Source of the DNA: Calditrichales bacterium | GTDB taxonomy: Bacteria > Calditrichota > Calditrichia > Calditrichales > J004 | NCBI GenBank assembly: GCA_015493745.1 | Contig: WGCN01000021.1 | Coordinates: forward strand, 1 to 56,023 | Length of the DNA stretch: 56,023 nt | Direction of reading: 5' to 3' | Part shown: positions 12,329 to 23,427 of the stretch, one piece after another | Numbering within the stretch: the stretch's first letter is position 1 | Layout of the letters: every line of letters begins with the position of its first letter | Position numbers and translations under genes: made by a program | Notes under the pieces: generated by a model | Database searches by the model: none | Told to the model about the DNA's origin: nothing | What the model saw: only the letters and a program-made list of their open reading frames with translations

Positions 12329-14413
12329 ATGGCTAGAAAAGTTAAATTAGAAAAATTGCGCAATATCGGCATTATGGCCCATATTGATGCCGGTAAAACA
12401 ACGACCACCGAACGGATACTCTACTATACCGGTCGCTTGCATCGCATGGGTGAAGTGCACGAGGGTGGTGCCACCATGGACTGGATGGAGCAGGAGAAAG
12501 AGCGTGGTATCACAATCACCTCCGCCGCCACTACCGCTCAATGGCATGACCATGTGATCAATATTATAGACACACCCGGTCACGTTGATTTTACCGTGGA
12601 AGTGGAGCGTTCCCTGCGTGTTCTGGATGGGGCGGTTGCCTTGTTCTGCGCCGTGGGCGGGGTGGAGCCGCAGTCTGAAACCGTTTGGCGCCAGGCCGAT
12701 AAGTACGGTGTTCCCCGGATCGCTTTTGTTAATAAAATGGATCGTGTCGGTGCCGATTTTTACAATGTTCTGAATATGATCAAGGATCGTCTCGGCGCTT
12801 CTCCGGTACCTTTGCAAATCCCTATCGGTGACGGTGAACTGTTTACCGGTATTATCGATTTGGTGACCATGAAGGCGATTCTTTATAATGACAGTACCCT
12901 TGGGGCTGAGTTTGAAGAGGCTGAAATCCCCGATGATCTGAAGGGGAAGGCGGACGAGTACCGCAATCATATGTTGGAAGCTGTTTCCGACTATGATGAA
13001 GATTTGATGATGAAATACCTTGAAGGGGAAGAAATCTCGGATAGCGAGATTAAAAATGCCGTTCGTAAGGCCACGCTTGACCTGTCCATAACGCCGGTGT
13101 TTTGTGGTTCCGCTTTTAAAAATAAAGGTGTTCAGAAGTTGCTGGACGGTGTGGTCGATTATTTGCCCTCGCCTTTGGATGTGGGTGAAATCGTCGGCAC
13201 GGATGTGGATGGTGACAAAGAGCTGAAGCGTAAACCTTCGGATGACGAGCCGTTTGCCGCCCTGGCCTTTAAAGTTATGGTCGATCCGTTTGTCGGTCGT
13301 TTGACATTTTTCCGGGTTTATTCCGGGGTGTGCGAGGCCGGCTCTTATATCTATAACGCCGCCAGTGGGAAAAAAGAGCGCGTGGGACGTCTGCTTCAGA
13401 TGCATGCCAACCACCGTGAAGATATAAAAGAAGTGCGCACCGGTGATATCGCCGCCATGGTGGGTTTGAAAAATACCCGTACGGGCGACACCCTGTGTGA
13501 CGGAAAGAATCAGATTGTTCTCGAATCGATGCATTTTCCCGAGCCGGTTATCTCTGTGGCCATTGAGCCCAAGACCAAGGCCGACCAGGAAAAGCTGAGT
13601 CAGTCTCTGGTAAAGTTGAGTGACGAGGATCCTACGTTCCGGGTCCGCACGGATGAAGAAACCGGGCAAACGATTATCAGTGGCATGGGTGAGTTGCATC
13701 TTGAAATTATTATCGACCGTTTATTGCGTGAGTTTAAAGTTGGGGCCAATGTAGGTAAGCCCCAGGTATCCTATAAGGAAACCATTACCAAGACGGTTGA
13801 AGCCGAGGGTAAGTTTGTGCGCCAGTCCGGTGGACGTGGCCAGTACGGACATGTTGTTATCGAGATGAGCCCCAATGAGCCCGGAAAAGGTTTCGAGTTT
13901 GAAGATAATATCGTGGGTGGCGTTATTCCCCGTGAATACATCAATCCCGCCCGTCAGGGTATGGAAGCTGCCATGAAAAACGGTGTCCTGGCCGGATATC
14001 CCCTCGAAGATGTTAAAGTCCGTTTGTTTGACGGCTCTTTTCATGATGTCGATTCAAATGAAATGGCGTTTAAGGTGGCCGGATCCATGGCCTTGCAAAA
14101 CGGGGCCAAAAAAGCCGGACCGGTACTCATGGAACCTGTGTTTAGCATAGAAGTGGTTGTACCCGAGGAGTATATGGGTGACGTTATCGGTGACCTGAAC
14201 TCGCGCCGGGGAAAAATATCGGGTATTCTTCCCCGGAAGGATGCTCAGGTAGTTAGCGGACACGTACCGTTGAGTGAAATGTTTGGTTATGCCACGGTTT
14301 TGCGTTCCATTACCCAGGGCCGCGCCGTCTACTCCATGCAATTCGACCACTATGAAAAAGTCCCTGAAAGTATATCAAAAGAAATAATTGAAAAAGCACA
14401 AAGTGCTGACTAA
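12329..14413 (+). CDS. fusA: Elongation factor G
   Basis: A 694-residue translocation GTPase. G1 is AHIDAGKTT at residues 17-25, G3 is DTPGH at 81-85 and G4 is NKMD at 135-138. Domains II to V follow in the usual order. EF-G moves tRNA and mRNA after peptide transfer and works with RRF in recycling. It lies between rpsG and tuf, which supports the canonical fusA rather than a paralogue. Confidence 0.98.
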   Translation: MARKVKLEKLRNIGIMAHIDAGKTTTTERILYYTGRLHRMGEVHEGGATMDWMEQEKERGITITSAATTAQWHDHVINIIDTPGHVDFTVEVERSLRVLDGAVALFCAVGGVEPQSETVWRQADKYGVPRIAFVNKMDRVGADFYNVLNMIKDRLGASPVPLQIPIGDGELFTGIIDLVTMKAILYNDSTLGAEFEEAEIPDDLKGKADEYRNHMLEAVSDYDEDLMMKYLEGEEISDSEIKNAVRKATLDLSITPVFCGSAFKNKGVQKLLDGVVDYLPSPLDVGEIVGTDVDGDKELKRKPSDDEPFAALAFKVMVDPFVGRLTFFRVYSGVCEAGSYIYNAASGKKERVGRLLQMHANHREDIKEVRTGDIAAMVGLKNTRTGDTLCDGKNQIVLESMHFPEPVISVAIEPKTKADQEKLSQSLVKLSDEDPTFRVRTDEETGQTIISGMGELHLEIIIDRLLREFKVGANVGKPQVSYKETITKTVEAEGKFVRQSGGRGQYGHVVIEMSPNEPGKGFEFEDNIVGGVIPREYINPARQGMEAAMKNGVLAGYPLEDVKVRLFDGSFHDVDSNEMAFKVAGSMALQNGAKKAGPVLMEPVFSIEVVVPEEYMGDVIGDLNSRRGKISGILPRKDAQVVSGHVPLSEMFGYATVLRSITQGRAVYSMQFDHYEKVPESISKEIIEKAQSAD

Positions 14414-14440
14414 AAAGATTGGTTTATAAGGAGTCACAAA

Positions 14441-15628
14441 ATGGCTAAAGAAAAATTTGATCGTAGTAAACCGCACGTAAACATCGGTACAATCGGTCAC
14501 GTGGATCATGGTAAAACGACCTTGACCGCAGCAATTACCCAGGTACTGGCAAAAGAAGGTTTGTCCCAGGAGCGTTCATTCGATAGTATCGATAACGCGC
14601 CGGAAGAGCGCGAGCGTGGTATCACCATCGCTACCGCGCACGTGGAGTATGAAACGGCTAACCGTCACTACGCCCACGTGGACTGTCCCGGTCACGCGGA
14701 TTATGTAAAGAACATGATCACGGGTGCCGCGCAGATGGACGGCGCCATTCTGGTGGTAAGTGCCGCCGATGGCCCGATGCCCCAGACCCGCGAGCACGTA
14801 TTGCTGGCGCGTCAGGTAAACGTGCCTTATATCGTTGTGTTTATGAATAAAGTGGATCAGGTGGATGATCCCGAGCTGTTGGAACTGGTGGAACTGGAGC
14901 TGCGCGAGCTGCTTTCCTCCTATGATTTCCCCGGCGATGATATCCCCGTGATCATGGGTAGCGCCCTGAACGCGCTTAACGATCCTTCCGGCGAAGCCGC
15001 CAAGCCGATTCTGGAGCTGATGAAGGCCGTTGACGAGTATATCCCGACGCCCGAGCGTGATGTGGATAAGCCCTTCCTGATGCCGGTAGAGGACGTGTTC
15101 TCTATTACCGGTCGCGGAACGGTAGCCACCGGTCGTATAGAGCGTGGCGTTGTTCACGTGGGTGATGAAGTGGAAATGATCGGACTGGGAACGCACCGCA
15201 AGGTTGTTATTACCGGTGTTGAAATGTTCCGTAAGCTTCTGGATGAAGGCCGCGCCGGAGACAACGTCGGTTGTTTGATGCGTGGTGTGAATAAAGAAGA
15301 TATCGAGCGTGGAATGGTATTGGCCGGGGTTGGCAGCATAACACCTCACCGCAAGTTCAAGGGTGAAGTGTATGTGTTGACCAAGGATGAGGGTGGCCGT
15401 CATACGCCGTTCTTCCAGGGTTACCGTCCTCAGTTTTATTTCCGTACGACGGATGTGACCGGTTCCATCAAACTGCCGGATGGCGTTGAGATGGTAATGC
15501 CGGGCGACAACATCACCGTGGAGATCGAGCTGGGTAAGGAAGTGGCCATGGAGAAGGAGCTGCGTTTCGCTATCCGTGAAGGTGGCCGTACCGTAGGCGC
15601 CGGTGTTGTTTCGGAAATTATAGAATAA
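14441..15628 (+). CDS. tuf: Elongation factor Tu (second, complete copy)
   Basis: A 395-residue GTPase. G1 is GHVDHGKTT at residues 19-27, G3 is DCPGH at 81-85 and G4 is NKVD at 136-139, followed by two beta-barrel domains. An AAGGAG ribosome-binding site precedes the ATG. The last 138 bases match the partial copy at the window start apart from two silent changes in the final two sense codons. rpsJ follows after 17 bp, which fuses the str and S10 blocks. Confidence 0.98.
   Translation: MAKEKFDRSKPHVNIGTIGHVDHGKTTLTAAITQVLAKEGLSQERSFDSIDNAPEERERGITIATAHVEYETANRHYAHVDCPGHADYVKNMITGAAQMDGAILVVSAADGPMPQTREHVLLARQVNVPYIVVFMNKVDQVDDPELLELVELELRELLSSYDFPGDDIPVIMGSALNALNDPSGEAAKPILELMKAVDEYIPTPERDVDKPFLMPVEDVFSITGRGTVATGRIERGVVHVGDEVEMIGLGTHRKVVITGVEMFRKLLDEGRAGDNVGCLMRGVNKEDIERGMVLAGVGSITPHRKFKGEVYVLTKDEGGRHTPFFQGYRPQFYFRTTDVTGSIKLPDGVEMVMPGDNITVEIELGKEVAMEKELRFAIREGGRTVGAGVVSEIIE
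15491..15621 (+). repeat. Direct repeat: end of tuf copy 2
   Basis: Identical over 131 bases to positions 1-131 of the window. Divergence starts only in the second-last codon, and the downstream genes differ (rpmG in one case, rpsJ in the other). The repeat is long enough to confuse short-read assembly and to serve as a recombination substrate. Confidence 0.95.
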
Positions 15629-15645
15629 GATCGGAGAAAACAGAC

Positions 15646-15954
15646 GTGGCTAATCAAAATATACGCATCCGTTTAAAAGCATACGATCATAATCAGATTG
15701 ACAAATCGACTGATAAAATTATTCGTACGGCACGGTCAACGGGGGCCAAGATTTCAGGACCGATACCCTTACCCACAGATCGCTCTGTGTATACCGTATT
15801 GCGTTCACCACATGTTGATAAAAAGTCGCGTGAGCAGTTTGAAACGCGTATTCATAAAAGATTAATAGATATTTTAAATGCCACCGGAAAAACTGTTGAT
15901 GCTTTGATGAAGCTTGAATTGCCGGCCGGTGTTGATATCGAAATAAAAACCTGA
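15646..15954 (+). CDS. rpsJ: 30S ribosomal protein S10
   Basis: A 102-residue protein ([14 protein letters not shown] start, [13 protein letters not shown] segment). It is a 30S head protein and also the NusE partner of NusG in antitermination. Translation starts at GTG 15646 with CGGAG upstream. Only 17 bp separate it from tuf, so there is no room for the long L4-responsive S10 leader found in enterobacteria. Confidence 0.97.
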   Translation: MANQNIRIRLKAYDHNQIDKSTDKIIRTARSTGAKISGPIPLPTDRSVYTVLRSPHVDKKSREQFETRIHKRLIDILNATGKTVDALMKLELPAGVDIEIKT

Positions 15955-15972
15955 TTTTAAGTTTCGGAGAAA

Positions 15973-16599
15973 ATGATGCAGGGAATTCTTGGTGTAAAAA
16001 AGGGTATGACCCAAATCTTTGATGAAGAGGGGCTGATTGTACCGGTAACGATAGTCGAAGCTGGTCCTTGCTATGTTACACAAAAGAAGACACGGGAAAA
16101 AGACGGGTATTTCGCCGTACAGATCGCTTTTCAGGACAAGAAGGAAAAGCGCACAACCAAGGCTTTGCAAGGGCATTTTGCCAAGGCAAAAGTCGCCAAC
16201 AAGCGAATATTGCGTGAATTCCGGTTTTCAGATTTTGAAGAATTGGAACTGGGCAGCGAGTTGAAAGCCGACCGCTTCTCGGCCGGTGATGAGGTTACGG
16301 TATCTGTCGTATCCAAGGGTAAAGGGTTCCAGGGTGTTGTAAAGCGCCATAACTTTGCCGGTGGCCCGAAAACACATGGTCAGTCCGATCGTTTGCGCGC
16401 TCCGGGTTCCATTGGACAAAGCTCCAATCCGTCCCGCGTGTTCAAAGGCATAAAGATGGGCGGTCGCATGGGTAACGAAAGAATTACATTGAAAAACGTA
16501 CCTGTAGTAAAGGTAGACGCCGAGAATAATTTGATTTTTCTAAAAGGCTCTATCCCCGGTGCTAAAAACTCCATTGTAGAGATTAAAACTAAGTGGTAA
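15973..16599 (+). CDS. rplC: 50S ribosomal protein L3
   Basis: A 208-residue protein beginning GILGVKKGMTQIF, the usual L3 start, with the central glycine-rich loop (GKGFQGVVKRHNF, KTHGQSDRLRAPGSIG) that reaches toward the peptidyl transferase centre. Two ATGs in tandem (15973 and 15976) are possible starts. The TCGGAG site fits either. Confidence 0.97.
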   Translation: MMQGILGVKKGMTQIFDEEGLIVPVTIVEAGPCYVTQKKTREKDGYFAVQIAFQDKKEKRTTKALQGHFAKAKVANKRILREFRFSDFEELELGSELKADRFSAGDEVTVSVVSKGKGFQGVVKRHNFAGGPKTHGQSDRLRAPGSIGQSSNPSRVFKGIKMGGRMGNERITLKNVPVVKVDAENNLIFLKGSIPGAKNSIVEIKTKW

Positions 16600-16603
16600 A
16601 ATA

Positions 16604-17230
16604 ATGAACGTAGCTGTATTTGATATAAATGGAAAAAAGACCGGCAAAGAGGCCGAGTTAAACGATACCATATTCGCCGGTGAGATCAATGAGCATGTTG
16701 TATGGCTGGATATCAAGGCCCTGATGGCTAATAAACGTCAGGGAACCCATGCCACCAAAGGACGCTCGTATGTTTCCGGGGGCGGTAGAAAACCGTTCCG
16801 TCAAAAGGGTACCGGCCGTGCCCGCCAGGGTTCCACACGTGCACCGCATCATGTTGGTGGTGGCCGTGTTTTTGGCCCCAGTCCTCATGGATACTATCAA
16901 AAGGTAAATAAAAAAGTTAAAAAGATCGCCCGTCGGTCGGCTTTAACGGATAAAGCGCAAAACCAGAATATAGTGGTTATTGAAGACTTTCAGATGGATG
17001 CGCCCAAAACCAAAACCATCATTAGTATGCTGGAAGGATTTAAACTCAGCGGAAAGCGGGTGTTGATTTTAACAAACGGTAATGCACCGAATATTTACAA
17101 ATCAGCGGAAAATGTGTATAAGGTCGAAGTACGTGAAGATGTCACTTTCTCCTCCTATGATGTGGTAAAGGCACATACCATCCTTATTCAGGAAGGCGCT
17201 CTGAACAAAATTAACGAGGTGTTGGGCTAA
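16604..17230 (+). CDS. rplD: 50S ribosomal protein L4
   Basis: A 208-residue protein. The exit-tunnel loop is recognisable ([33 protein letters not shown]), followed by the globular alpha/beta domain. L4 lines the nascent peptide tunnel with L22. Its stop codon overlaps the rplW start by one base (TAATG), which suggests coupled translation. Confidence 0.97.
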   Translation: MNVAVFDINGKKTGKEAELNDTIFAGEINEHVVWLDIKALMANKRQGTHATKGRSYVSGGGRKPFRQKGTGRARQGSTRAPHHVGGGRVFGPSPHGYYQKVNKKVKKIARRSALTDKAQNQNIVVIEDFQMDAPKTKTIISMLEGFKLSGKRVLILTNGNAPNIYKSAENVYKVEVREDVTFSSYDVVKAHTILIQEGALNKINEVLG

Positions 17231-17529
17231 TGAAAACTAAATCAATTATTATAAGGCCTCTGTACACGGAAAAAATGGCCGCACAACAGGAATCCATGAA
17301 TAAATATGCTTTTTCTGTTAACCCCAGGGCCAATAAAATTGAAATCAAGAGTGCCATAGAAAATAAATTTGACGTAAAAGTTAAAAGTGTAAAAACCATG
17401 AATGTCCGGGGCAAGATGCGTCAGCAAATGACACGCCAGGGACGGTTTATTGGTCGTAAGTCGGATTGGAAGAAAGCAATAGTTACTTTGGAAGCCGACT
17501 ACAAATTAGATCTGTTTGATAACGCTTAA
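17230..17529 (+). CDS. rplW: 50S ribosomal protein L23
   Basis: A 99-residue protein ([15 protein letters not shown] start; [17 protein letters not shown] core). L23 lies at the tunnel exit, where trigger factor and SRP dock. It overlaps rplD by a single base and precedes rplB by 17 bp. Confidence 0.96.
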   Translation: MKTKSIIIRPLYTEKMAAQQESMNKYAFSVNPRANKIEIKSAIENKFDVKVKSVKTMNVRGKMRQQMTRQGRFIGRKSDWKKAIVTLEADYKLDLFDNA

Positions 17530-17546
17530 GTTCAACGAGGAATGTA

Positions 17547-18377
17547 ATGGGTATAAAAAGCTATAAACCAATAACACCGGGACAAAGATTTAAGACGGTA
17601 AGTGATTTCGCGGAAATTACGCGCAGCGAACCTGAAAAGTCTTTATTGGAGCCCCTTTCCAAATCGGGAGGGCGTAATAATACCGGGCGTATAACATCAT
17701 GGCAGCGTGGCGGCGGACATAAGCGGCGTTATCGTAAAATCGACTTCAAACGCAATAAGCATGATGTCCCGGCCAAGGTGTTTTCCATAGAGTATGACCC
17801 GAACCGGACGGCCCGTATTGCTCTGTTGCATTATGCCGATGGTGAAAAAAGATATATTCTTGCGCCGGATGGTATTAAGGTCGGTGAGACTTTAATGGCC
17901 GGAGAAAGCGCGGAAATTAAAGATGGCAATGCCTTACCGCTGGCAAAAATTCCGGTGGGATTGATGGTGCATGCCGTAGAGATGAAGCCTAAAAAAGGGG
18001 CCCAGTTGGCGCGAAGCGCCGGAACCTATGCCCAGATATTGGCGCGTGAAGGAAAATATGCCTTATTGAAAATGCCTTCGGGCGAGGTACGAAAAATACC
18101 CAGTACCTGCTATGCCACCATCGGTACGGTCTCCAACGGTGACCATATGAACATTTCCATCGGGAAAGCCGGACGTACGCGCTGGCTGGGCAAACGTCCG
18201 AATGTGCGCGGTGTGGCAATGAACCCCGTGGATCATCCGATGGGTGGTGGTGAAGGACGTACCTCCGGTGGCGGACATCCGCGTTCACCGTGGGGACAGT
18301 TGGCAAAAGGTTTAAAAACCCGTAAAAAATCTAAGCAGTCGAATGCAATGATTGTTAAACGGCGTAATAAAAAATAG
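17547..18377 (+). CDS. rplB: 50S ribosomal protein L2
   Basis: A 276-residue protein with the C-terminal signature [19 protein letters not shown] that carries the conserved histidine needed for peptidyl transferase centre assembly, and a basic C-terminal tail. It is one of the most conserved large-subunit proteins and is of normal length. Confidence 0.98.
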   Translation: MGIKSYKPITPGQRFKTVSDFAEITRSEPEKSLLEPLSKSGGRNNTGRITSWQRGGGHKRRYRKIDFKRNKHDVPAKVFSIEYDPNRTARIALLHYADGEKRYILAPDGIKVGETLMAGESAEIKDGNALPLAKIPVGLMVHAVEMKPKKGAQLARSAGTYAQILAREGKYALLKMPSGEVRKIPSTCYATIGTVSNGDHMNISIGKAGRTRWLGKRPNVRGVAMNPVDHPMGGGEGRTSGGGHPRSPWGQLAKGLKTRKKSKQSNAMIVKRRNKK

Positions 18378-18386
18378 GAGTCGTCC

Positions 18387-18674
18387 ATGGCTAGGTCTGT
18401 AAAAAAGGGACCCTTCATAGATGAAAGTCTTGATAAGAAAATTGCAAAATTAAATGAAGAGAACAAAAAAGTTGTTGTGAAAACCTGGGCCAGGCGTTGC
18501 ACGATTCCGCCTGAGTTTGTAGGGCATACCATTGCCGTACATAACGGGAAAAAGTTCATACCGGTTTACATTTCGGAAAACATGGTTGGACATAAACTCG
18601 GTGAGTTTTCACCAACACGTACTTTTCGTGGCCATGGTGGCAAGCTTGCTGAACGCATGTCACGTCTTAAGTAG
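18387..18674 (+). CDS. rpsS: 30S ribosomal protein S19
   Basis: A 95-residue protein with [11 protein letters not shown] at the start and the [13 protein letters not shown] motif near the end. It is a 30S head protein that contacts S13 and the intersubunit bridges. It is 9 bp after rplB. Confidence 0.97.
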   Translation: MARSVKKGPFIDESLDKKIAKLNEENKKVVVKTWARRCTIPPEFVGHTIAVHNGKKFIPVYISENMVGHKLGEFSPTRTFRGHGGKLAERMSRLK

Positions 18675-18687
18675 AGGAATTTGAATA

Positions 18688-19032
18688 ATGGAAGCAAAGG
18701 CGCGTTCGATGTATGTGCGGATGGCTCCGCATAAAGCACGCAGAGTTTTGGAACTGGTAAAGGGGCACACGGTTAAGGATGCTTTGAATATCCTGCATTT
18801 TACAAGAAAAAATGCCGCGGAACCTCTTTATAAAACCATCCATTCCGCGTTTTCCAATTTGAGCAATATCGATGACAATGAGCGTTTCGATATGGAAGAC
18901 GTAATTGTAAAAAATGTATATGTGGACGGCGGACCGATTGTTAAAAGATTCCGCCCGATGTCCATGGGGCGCGCCGGACAGATTCGTAAGCGCACGTCTC
19001 ATATCACTGTAGTCGTAGAACACAAAAGTTAA
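18688..19032 (+). CDS. rplV: 50S ribosomal protein L22
   Basis: A 114-residue protein (ARSMYVRMAPHKARRVLELV start, long beta-hairpin reaching the tunnel, GRAGQIRKRTSHITVVV end). The hairpin constricts the exit tunnel next to L4. It is in the standard position between rpsS and rpsC. Confidence 0.96.
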   Translation: MEAKARSMYVRMAPHKARRVLELVKGHTVKDALNILHFTRKNAAEPLYKTIHSAFSNLSNIDDNERFDMEDVIVKNVYVDGGPIVKRFRPMSMGRAGQIRKRTSHITVVVEHKS

Positions 19033-19047
19033 TCGAAGGAGAATATT

Positions 19048-19680
19048 TTGGGACAGAAAGTTAATCCCATTGGGTTACGACTTGGCATTATTCGTTCCTG
19101 GAATAGTTCCTGGTTTGATGAGAAAAACTTTGCAGGAAAACTCGAGGAAGATTTAAAACTTCGCAAGTACATAAAGAGCCGTTTGAAAAAAGCCGCTGTC
19201 AGCAAAATCGAGATTGAGCGTACGGCCAAACGAGTTATTCTTACTATCCATACCGCCCGTCCCGGTATTGTAATCGGGAAAAAGGGTTCGGAAGTCGATA
19301 AACTGCGTGAAGAGCTGAAAGCCCTTACCGGTAAGGAAGTTCAGATAAATATCAATGAGATAAAAAAGCCGGAACTGGATGCCTATCTGGTCGCTGAAAA
19401 TATCGCCCGCCAGCTGGCCGGGAAGGTAAGTTTTCGCCGGGCTATGAAAAAATCGATTTCTTCCACCATGCGCCTGGGAGCGGAAGGCATAAAAATTATG
19501 TGCAGCGGTCGTTTGGGCGGAGCGGAAATGGCCCGTACGGAACAGTACAAGGAAGGGCGTATCCCCTTGCATACCCTGCGCGCGGATATAGATTATGCGA
19601 CCTATACTTCTCACACCACCTATGGAGCCATCGGTGTGAAGGTGTGGATTTTTAATGGCGAAGTTATCGGACGCCGCTAA
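19048..19680 (+). CDS. rpsC: 30S ribosomal protein S3
   Basis: A 210-residue protein beginning [13 protein letters not shown], with a KH domain ([15 protein letters not shown]) and the C-terminal domain with [12 protein letters not shown]. It helps form the mRNA entry helicase. Translation starts at TTG 19048 after GAAGGAG. No ATG occurs near the conserved N-terminus, so the TTG start is secure. Confidence 0.97.
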   Translation: MGQKVNPIGLRLGIIRSWNSSWFDEKNFAGKLEEDLKLRKYIKSRLKKAAVSKIEIERTAKRVILTIHTARPGIVIGKKGSEVDKLREELKALTGKEVQININEIKKPELDAYLVAENIARQLAGKVSFRRAMKKSISSTMRLGAEGIKIMCSGRLGGAEMARTEQYKEGRIPLHTLRADIDYATYTSHTTYGAIGVKVWIFNGEVIGRR

Positions 19681-19706
19681 AATTTTGATCTGAGGAGATT
19701 CTCAAA

Positions 19707-20117
19707 ATGTTAATGCCTAAAAAGGTAAAGTATCGTAAAAGACAGCGCGGAAGAATGAAAGGTAATGCCCAGAAGGGCAGTTCCATCGCTTTCGGCACCT
19801 ATGGACTTAAAGCCATGGAATCCGGTTGGATCACCAGCCGCCAGATAGAAGCCACCCGTATCGCGATTACGCGGCACGTCAAAAGGGGCGGTAAGGTGTG
19901 GATTCGTATTTTCCCTGACAAACCCGTAACCAAAAAACCGGCGGAAACCCGCATGGGTAAAGGTAAAGGGTCACCGGAATACTGGGTAGCCGTGGTTAAA
20001 TCCGGCCGCATTATGTTTGAACTGGACGGGGTACCGTTTGAGTTGGCCAAGGAAGCCATGAGACTGGCTTCGCACAAATTGCCCATTAAAACAAAATTTG
20101 TACACAAAGAAAGTTAA
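19707..20117 (+). CDS. rplP: 50S ribosomal protein L16
   Basis: A 136-residue protein ([19 protein letters not shown] start). It organises the A-site region of the large subunit. The conserved loop with [17 protein letters not shown] is present. The MLMPK start matches the family, so ATG 19707 is preferred over the second ATG six bases later. Confidence 0.97.
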   Translation: MLMPKKVKYRKRQRGRMKGNAQKGSSIAFGTYGLKAMESGWITSRQIEATRIAITRHVKRGGKVWIRIFPDKPVTKKPAETRMGKGKGSPEYWVAVVKSGRIMFELDGVPFELAKEAMRLASHKLPIKTKFVHKES

Positions 20118-20128
20118 AATGGTGTCCT

Positions 20129-20335
20129 ATGAAAACTAGAGAAGATTATAAAAGCTTAAGTTTGGATGAATTGAAAGAGCGCTTAGGCGAGCGTATCGAG
20201 GAACTTGAAAATTTACGTTTGCAACAGGCCACACACCAAATATCAAATCCGTTACGGATTCGTTTTGTGCGCCGGGATATTGCTCGTTTGAACACACTCA
20301 TTCATCAACAAGCAACCAGTCAAAAAGAGAGTTAA
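20129..20335 (+). CDS. rpmC: 50S ribosomal protein L29
   Basis: A 68-residue helical protein ([36 protein letters not shown]). It lies at the tunnel exit beside L23. The order rplP-rpmC-rpsQ is canonical. Confidence 0.94.
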   Translation: MKTREDYKSLSLDELKERLGERIEELENLRLQQATHQISNPLRIRFVRRDIARLNTLIHQQATSQKES

Positions 20336-20342
20336 GCGAGAC

Positions 20343-20600
20343 ATGGAAAAACGTAATTTAAGAAAAACCCGGGTAGGCAGGGTTGTAAGCAACAAAATGG
20401 ACAAGAGCATCACCGTGGCCGTGGAGAGACGTTTAAAGCACCCAATATATGGCAAGTTCATTAAAAAGACCATGAAACTTTATGCCCATGATGAAGAGAA
20501 TACCTGCCAAAAAGGGGATTTGGTAAAGATTATGGAGACACGCCCGCTGAGCAAGAAAAAACGTTGGCGTCTAGTAGAAATTGTTGAAAAGGTTAAATAA
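20343..20600 (+). CDS. rpsQ: 30S ribosomal protein S17
   Basis: An 85-residue OB-fold protein ([39 protein letters not shown]). It binds 16S rRNA early in assembly. It follows rpmC after 7 bp. Confidence 0.96.
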   Translation: MEKRNLRKTRVGRVVSNKMDKSITVAVERRLKHPIYGKFIKKTMKLYAHDEENTCQKGDLVKIMETRPLSKKKRWRLVEIVEKVK

Positions 20601-20621
20601 TCAAGACCACAGGATAAAAAA

Positions 20622-20990
20622 ATGATTCAGGAACAAACACGTTTAACAGCCGCCGATAATTCCGGTGCCCAGAAGATGATGTGCATCCGGGTATTGGGAG
20701 GTACGAAAAGAAAATACGCTTCGATCGGGGATATTATAGTTGTAACGGTTAAAAGCGCTATTCCCGGTGGTGCCGTAAAAAAAGGTACCGTCCACAGAGC
20801 GGTTGTTGTACGTACGAAAAAAGAAATTAAACGGGCGGATGGCAGCTATATACGCTTTGATGAAAATGCCGCCGTTATTCTGGATGGCCAGGGAGAGCCC
20901 CGTGGAACGCGTATCTTCGGGCCGGTGGCCCGCGAATTGCGCGATAAGAAGTTTATGAAGATTGTGTCTTTGGCACCTGAAGTTTTATAA
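20622..20990 (+). CDS. rplN: 50S ribosomal protein L14
   Basis: A 122-residue protein, exactly the family length ([17 protein letters not shown] start; [28 protein letters not shown]). It forms part of an intersubunit bridge and the docking site of the silencing factor RsfS. Confidence 0.98.
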   Translation: MIQEQTRLTAADNSGAQKMMCIRVLGGTKRKYASIGDIIVVTVKSAIPGGAVKKGTVHRAVVVRTKKEIKRADGSYIRFDENAAVILDGQGEPRGTRIFGPVARELRDKKFMKIVSLAPEVL

Positions 20991-21011
20991 CCCAATTAAA
21001 TGGTTTGAAAA

Positions 21012-21338
21012 ATGAAAATTAGAAAAGACGATACGGTAAAAGTAAAAAGCGGTAAATTCTCAGATCGCAACAAGGTAGGCAAGGTTTTAAAGGTCTTTCC
21101 GGACCAAAACAAAATTATTGTTGAAGGCGTCAATATAATCAAGCGTCATACAAAACCGAGCCAAAAACATCCGCAAGGCGGCATTGTTGAAAAAGAAGCA
21201 CCGATCCATGTGTCCAAGGTTATGTATTACTCCACAAAGTTTAACGTAACAACACGCGTGGGTTATAAGTTTCTTGAAGATGGAACCAAGGTACGGTACT
21301 GCAAAAACCCTGAATGCCAGGGTGAAATAATTAATTAA
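21012..21338 (+). CDS. rplX: 50S ribosomal protein L24
   Basis: A 108-residue protein with an N-terminal KOW motif (DTVKVKSGKFSDRNKVGKV) and the RHTKPSQKHPQGGIVEKE segment. It is an early assembly protein near the tunnel exit. The C-terminus holds a CKNPEC pair instead of the closer CxxC seen in many L24 proteins. Confidence 0.96.
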   Translation: MKIRKDDTVKVKSGKFSDRNKVGKVLKVFPDQNKIIVEGVNIIKRHTKPSQKHPQGGIVEKEAPIHVSKVMYYSTKFNVTTRVGYKFLEDGTKVRYCKNPECQGEIIN

Positions 21339-21348
21339 AAGCGAGTAG

Positions 21349-21909
21349 ATGAAGATGTCGAGCTATCAACCACGTATGGCGACAAAATATAAAGAAGAAG
21401 TTGTCCAGCACCTTATAAAGAAATTCGGATATAAAAATATCCATCAAGTACCCAAACTGGTGAAGATAAATTTAAATATGGGTGTGGGTGAGGCAATACA
21501 GGACTCCAAGAATCTTGATAAGGCCATTGAGGATTTAACCATTATCAGCGGTCAAAAACCTCAGATTACAACCGCACGAAAATCCATATCGAACTTTAAG
21601 TTGCGCCAGGGTATGAAAATCGGTTGTCGTGTTACCTTACGCAACAAGCGTATGTTTGAGTTTCTGGACCGGTTTATTACCGTGGCCGTTCCCCGGGTTC
21701 GCGACTTTCGCGGTTACTCGGATAAATCCTTTGACGGACGGGGAAACTATTCGCTCGGCGTAAAGGAGCAGATTATCTTCCCGGAAATCAATGTGGACAG
21801 CATTGATAAAATCCGCGGCCTGGATATTACCTTTGTAACCACGGCGAAAACGGATGAAGAAGCATATGAATTGTTAAAAGCAATGGGTTTTCCATTTAGA
21901 AAAAATTAA
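21349..21909 (+). CDS. rplE: 50S ribosomal protein L5
   Basis: A 186-residue protein ([38 protein letters not shown] split across two motifs). It binds 5S rRNA and contacts the P-site tRNA. Starts at ATG 21349 or 21355 are both possible. Confidence 0.97.
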   Translation: MKMSSYQPRMATKYKEEVVQHLIKKFGYKNIHQVPKLVKINLNMGVGEAIQDSKNLDKAIEDLTIISGQKPQITTARKSISNFKLRQGMKIGCRVTLRNKRMFEFLDRFITVAVPRVRDFRGYSDKSFDGRGNYSLGVKEQIIFPEINVDSIDKIRGLDITFVTTAKTDEEAYELLKAMGFPFRKN

Positions 21910-21921
21910 TCGGAGTTTAAA

Positions 21922-22107
21922 TTGGCAAAGAAGTGTTTAGTCGTAAAGGCGAATAGAAAGCAAAAGTTCCAGGTGCGTGAATATAACCGGTGTAGCCGGT
22001 GCGGCCGTTCCCGGGCTTATATGCGTAAATTTGGAATTTGCCGAATTTGTTTTCGGGAACTCTCTTTGCAGGGAGAAATTCCCGGCATAACAAAAGCCAG
22101 CTGGTAG
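21922..22107 (+). CDS. rpsN: 30S ribosomal protein S14, zinc-binding type
   Basis: A 61-residue short-form S14 (type Z) with two CxxC pairs (CSRC, CRIC) that bind zinc. It starts at TTG 21922 after CGGAG. S14 completes the 30S head near S3 and S10. The short zinc form is in the usual slot between rplE and rpsH. No zinc-free paralogue lies in the window. Confidence 0.96.
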   Translation: MAKKCLVVKANRKQKFQVREYNRCSRCGRSRAYMRKFGICRICFRELSLQGEIPGITKASW

Positions 22108-22123
22108 TGGAGGTTTAAAAAAA

Positions 22124-22522
22124 ATGTCGATGTCAGATCCTATCGCGGATTATTTAACGCGTATCCGGAATGGTTTACATGCAGGTTTAAAACATGTAGA
22201 CATTCCTTCTTCTAAGATCAAAAGAAAGATTTCCAGAATCTTGTTACAACAGGGCTTCATCAAAAAATATATTATTTTGGATGATGGCAAGCAGGGGATT
22301 ATTCGTATTTGGTTAAAATACGATGAAAACAAGGATCCTGTTATTCATGAAATCAAGCGTATCAGCACACCCGGAAAACGTCAATATGTTTCTGTGGATG
22401 AGTTGCCGCGCGTAAAAAACAACATGGGTATTGCTATTTTGACTACACCGAATGGTGTAATTACGGCCCGTGAAGCAAAAAGACAAAATGTAGGTGGCGA
22501 AGTGATTTGCCACGTATGGTAA
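22124..22522 (+). CDS. rpsH: 30S ribosomal protein S8
   Basis: A 132-residue protein (MSDPIADYLTRIRNGL start; RQNVGGEVICHVW end, the typical S8 C-terminus). It binds the central domain of 16S rRNA and in enterobacteria represses the spc mRNA. Starts at ATG 22124 and 22130 are both possible. Confidence 0.97.
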   Translation: MSMSDPIADYLTRIRNGLHAGLKHVDIPSSKIKRKISRILLQQGFIKKYIILDDGKQGIIRIWLKYDENKDPVIHEIKRISTPGKRQYVSVDELPRVKNNMGIAILTTPNGVITAREAKRQNVGGEVICHVW

Positions 22523-22542
22523 TGGAAAGTTGAGGAATTGAA

Positions 22543-23082
22543 GTGTCACGTATAGGTAAACTACCCATTCCGGTTCCGGCCAATGTCCAAATATCCCTGG
22601 ACGGAACTCTATTGACTGTGAAGGGACCCAAAGGGGAACTTAACAGGAACTTTCATGAAAAGATGTCCGTCGAGTTTAAAGATCAAACGCTGATTGTTTC
22701 CCGTGATTCGGACAGCAAAGAGAGCAGAAGCCTTCATGGTTTAACGCGGGCCCTGCTCAACAATATGGTTGTTGGTGTCACAACGGGATATGTTAAAAAA
22801 TTACTTATTGTCGGTGTGGGATACAAAGCCGAGATGAAAGGTAAGAACCTTTTGTTGACCGTGGGTTACTCTCATCCGATTATGATTGCCGTACCCGATG
22901 AAATTAAAATATCCACCCCTTCTCCGACGGAAATCGTTGTGGAAGGTATCGATAAAGAGCTGGTCGGTAAGGTGGCCGCGAAGATTCGCAGTTACAGAAA
23001 GCCTGAGCCTTATAAAGGAAAAGGCATCAAATATGAAGGCGAATATATTCGTCGTAAAGCAGGAAAAACAGCAGGTAAATAA
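22543..23082 (+). CDS. rplF: 50S ribosomal protein L6
   Basis: A 179-residue protein (SRIGKLPIPVPANV start; YKGKGIKYEGEYIRRKAGK C-terminal signature). It lies at the base of the L7/L12 stalk. Translation starts at GTG 22543 after TGAGGA. The GTG is fixed by the conserved SRIGK start. Confidence 0.97.
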   Translation: MSRIGKLPIPVPANVQISLDGTLLTVKGPKGELNRNFHEKMSVEFKDQTLIVSRDSDSKESRSLHGLTRALLNNMVVGVTTGYVKKLLIVGVGYKAEMKGKNLLLTVGYSHPIMIAVPDEIKISTPSPTEIVVEGIDKELVGKVAAKIRSYRKPEPYKGKGIKYEGEYIRRKAGKTAGK

Positions 23083-23095
23083 GGGTATCTAAAAA

Positions 23096-23419
23096 ATGGC
23101 ACGTAAAAAAATAAAAGGTAATGCCGAGAGACCACGCTTGGTTGTAAGCCGGAGCCACAAACATATTCATGCTCAGTTAGTAGATGACTATGCCAATAAG
23201 GTTCTGATTGGCCTGACGGACTATAGTAAGGATGTGGTTGCCGAAGCTAAAAAAGCAAAAACTAAAACAGAAGCGGCGGCGATAGTCGGTAAGAAAATTG
23301 CTGAAAAAGCAAAGTCCATGGATATCTCCCGGGTCATTTTCGACCGTAACGGATATCTGTATCACGGACGCATAAAAGCCCTGGCTGACGGTGCCCGTGA
23401 AGGTGGACTTGAGTTTTAA
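23096..23419 (+). CDS. rplR: 50S ribosomal protein L18 (short N-terminus)
   Basis: A 107-residue protein ([46 protein letters not shown]). L18 binds 5S rRNA together with L5. It is about ten residues shorter than most L18 proteins because the basic N-terminal tail is reduced. An in-frame TAA lies just before the ATG, so no upstream start is available. Confidence 0.96.
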   Translation: MARKKIKGNAERPRLVVSRSHKHIHAQLVDDYANKVLIGLTDYSKDVVAEAKKAKTKTEAAAIVGKKIAEKAKSMDISRVIFDRNGYLYHGRIKALADGAREGGLEF

Positions 23420-23427
23420 TAAGGAGC

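Noticed and set aside
12347..13699. A 450-codon minus-strand frame inside fusA
   Set aside because: Antisense to the conserved EF-G gene with no protein-like features.
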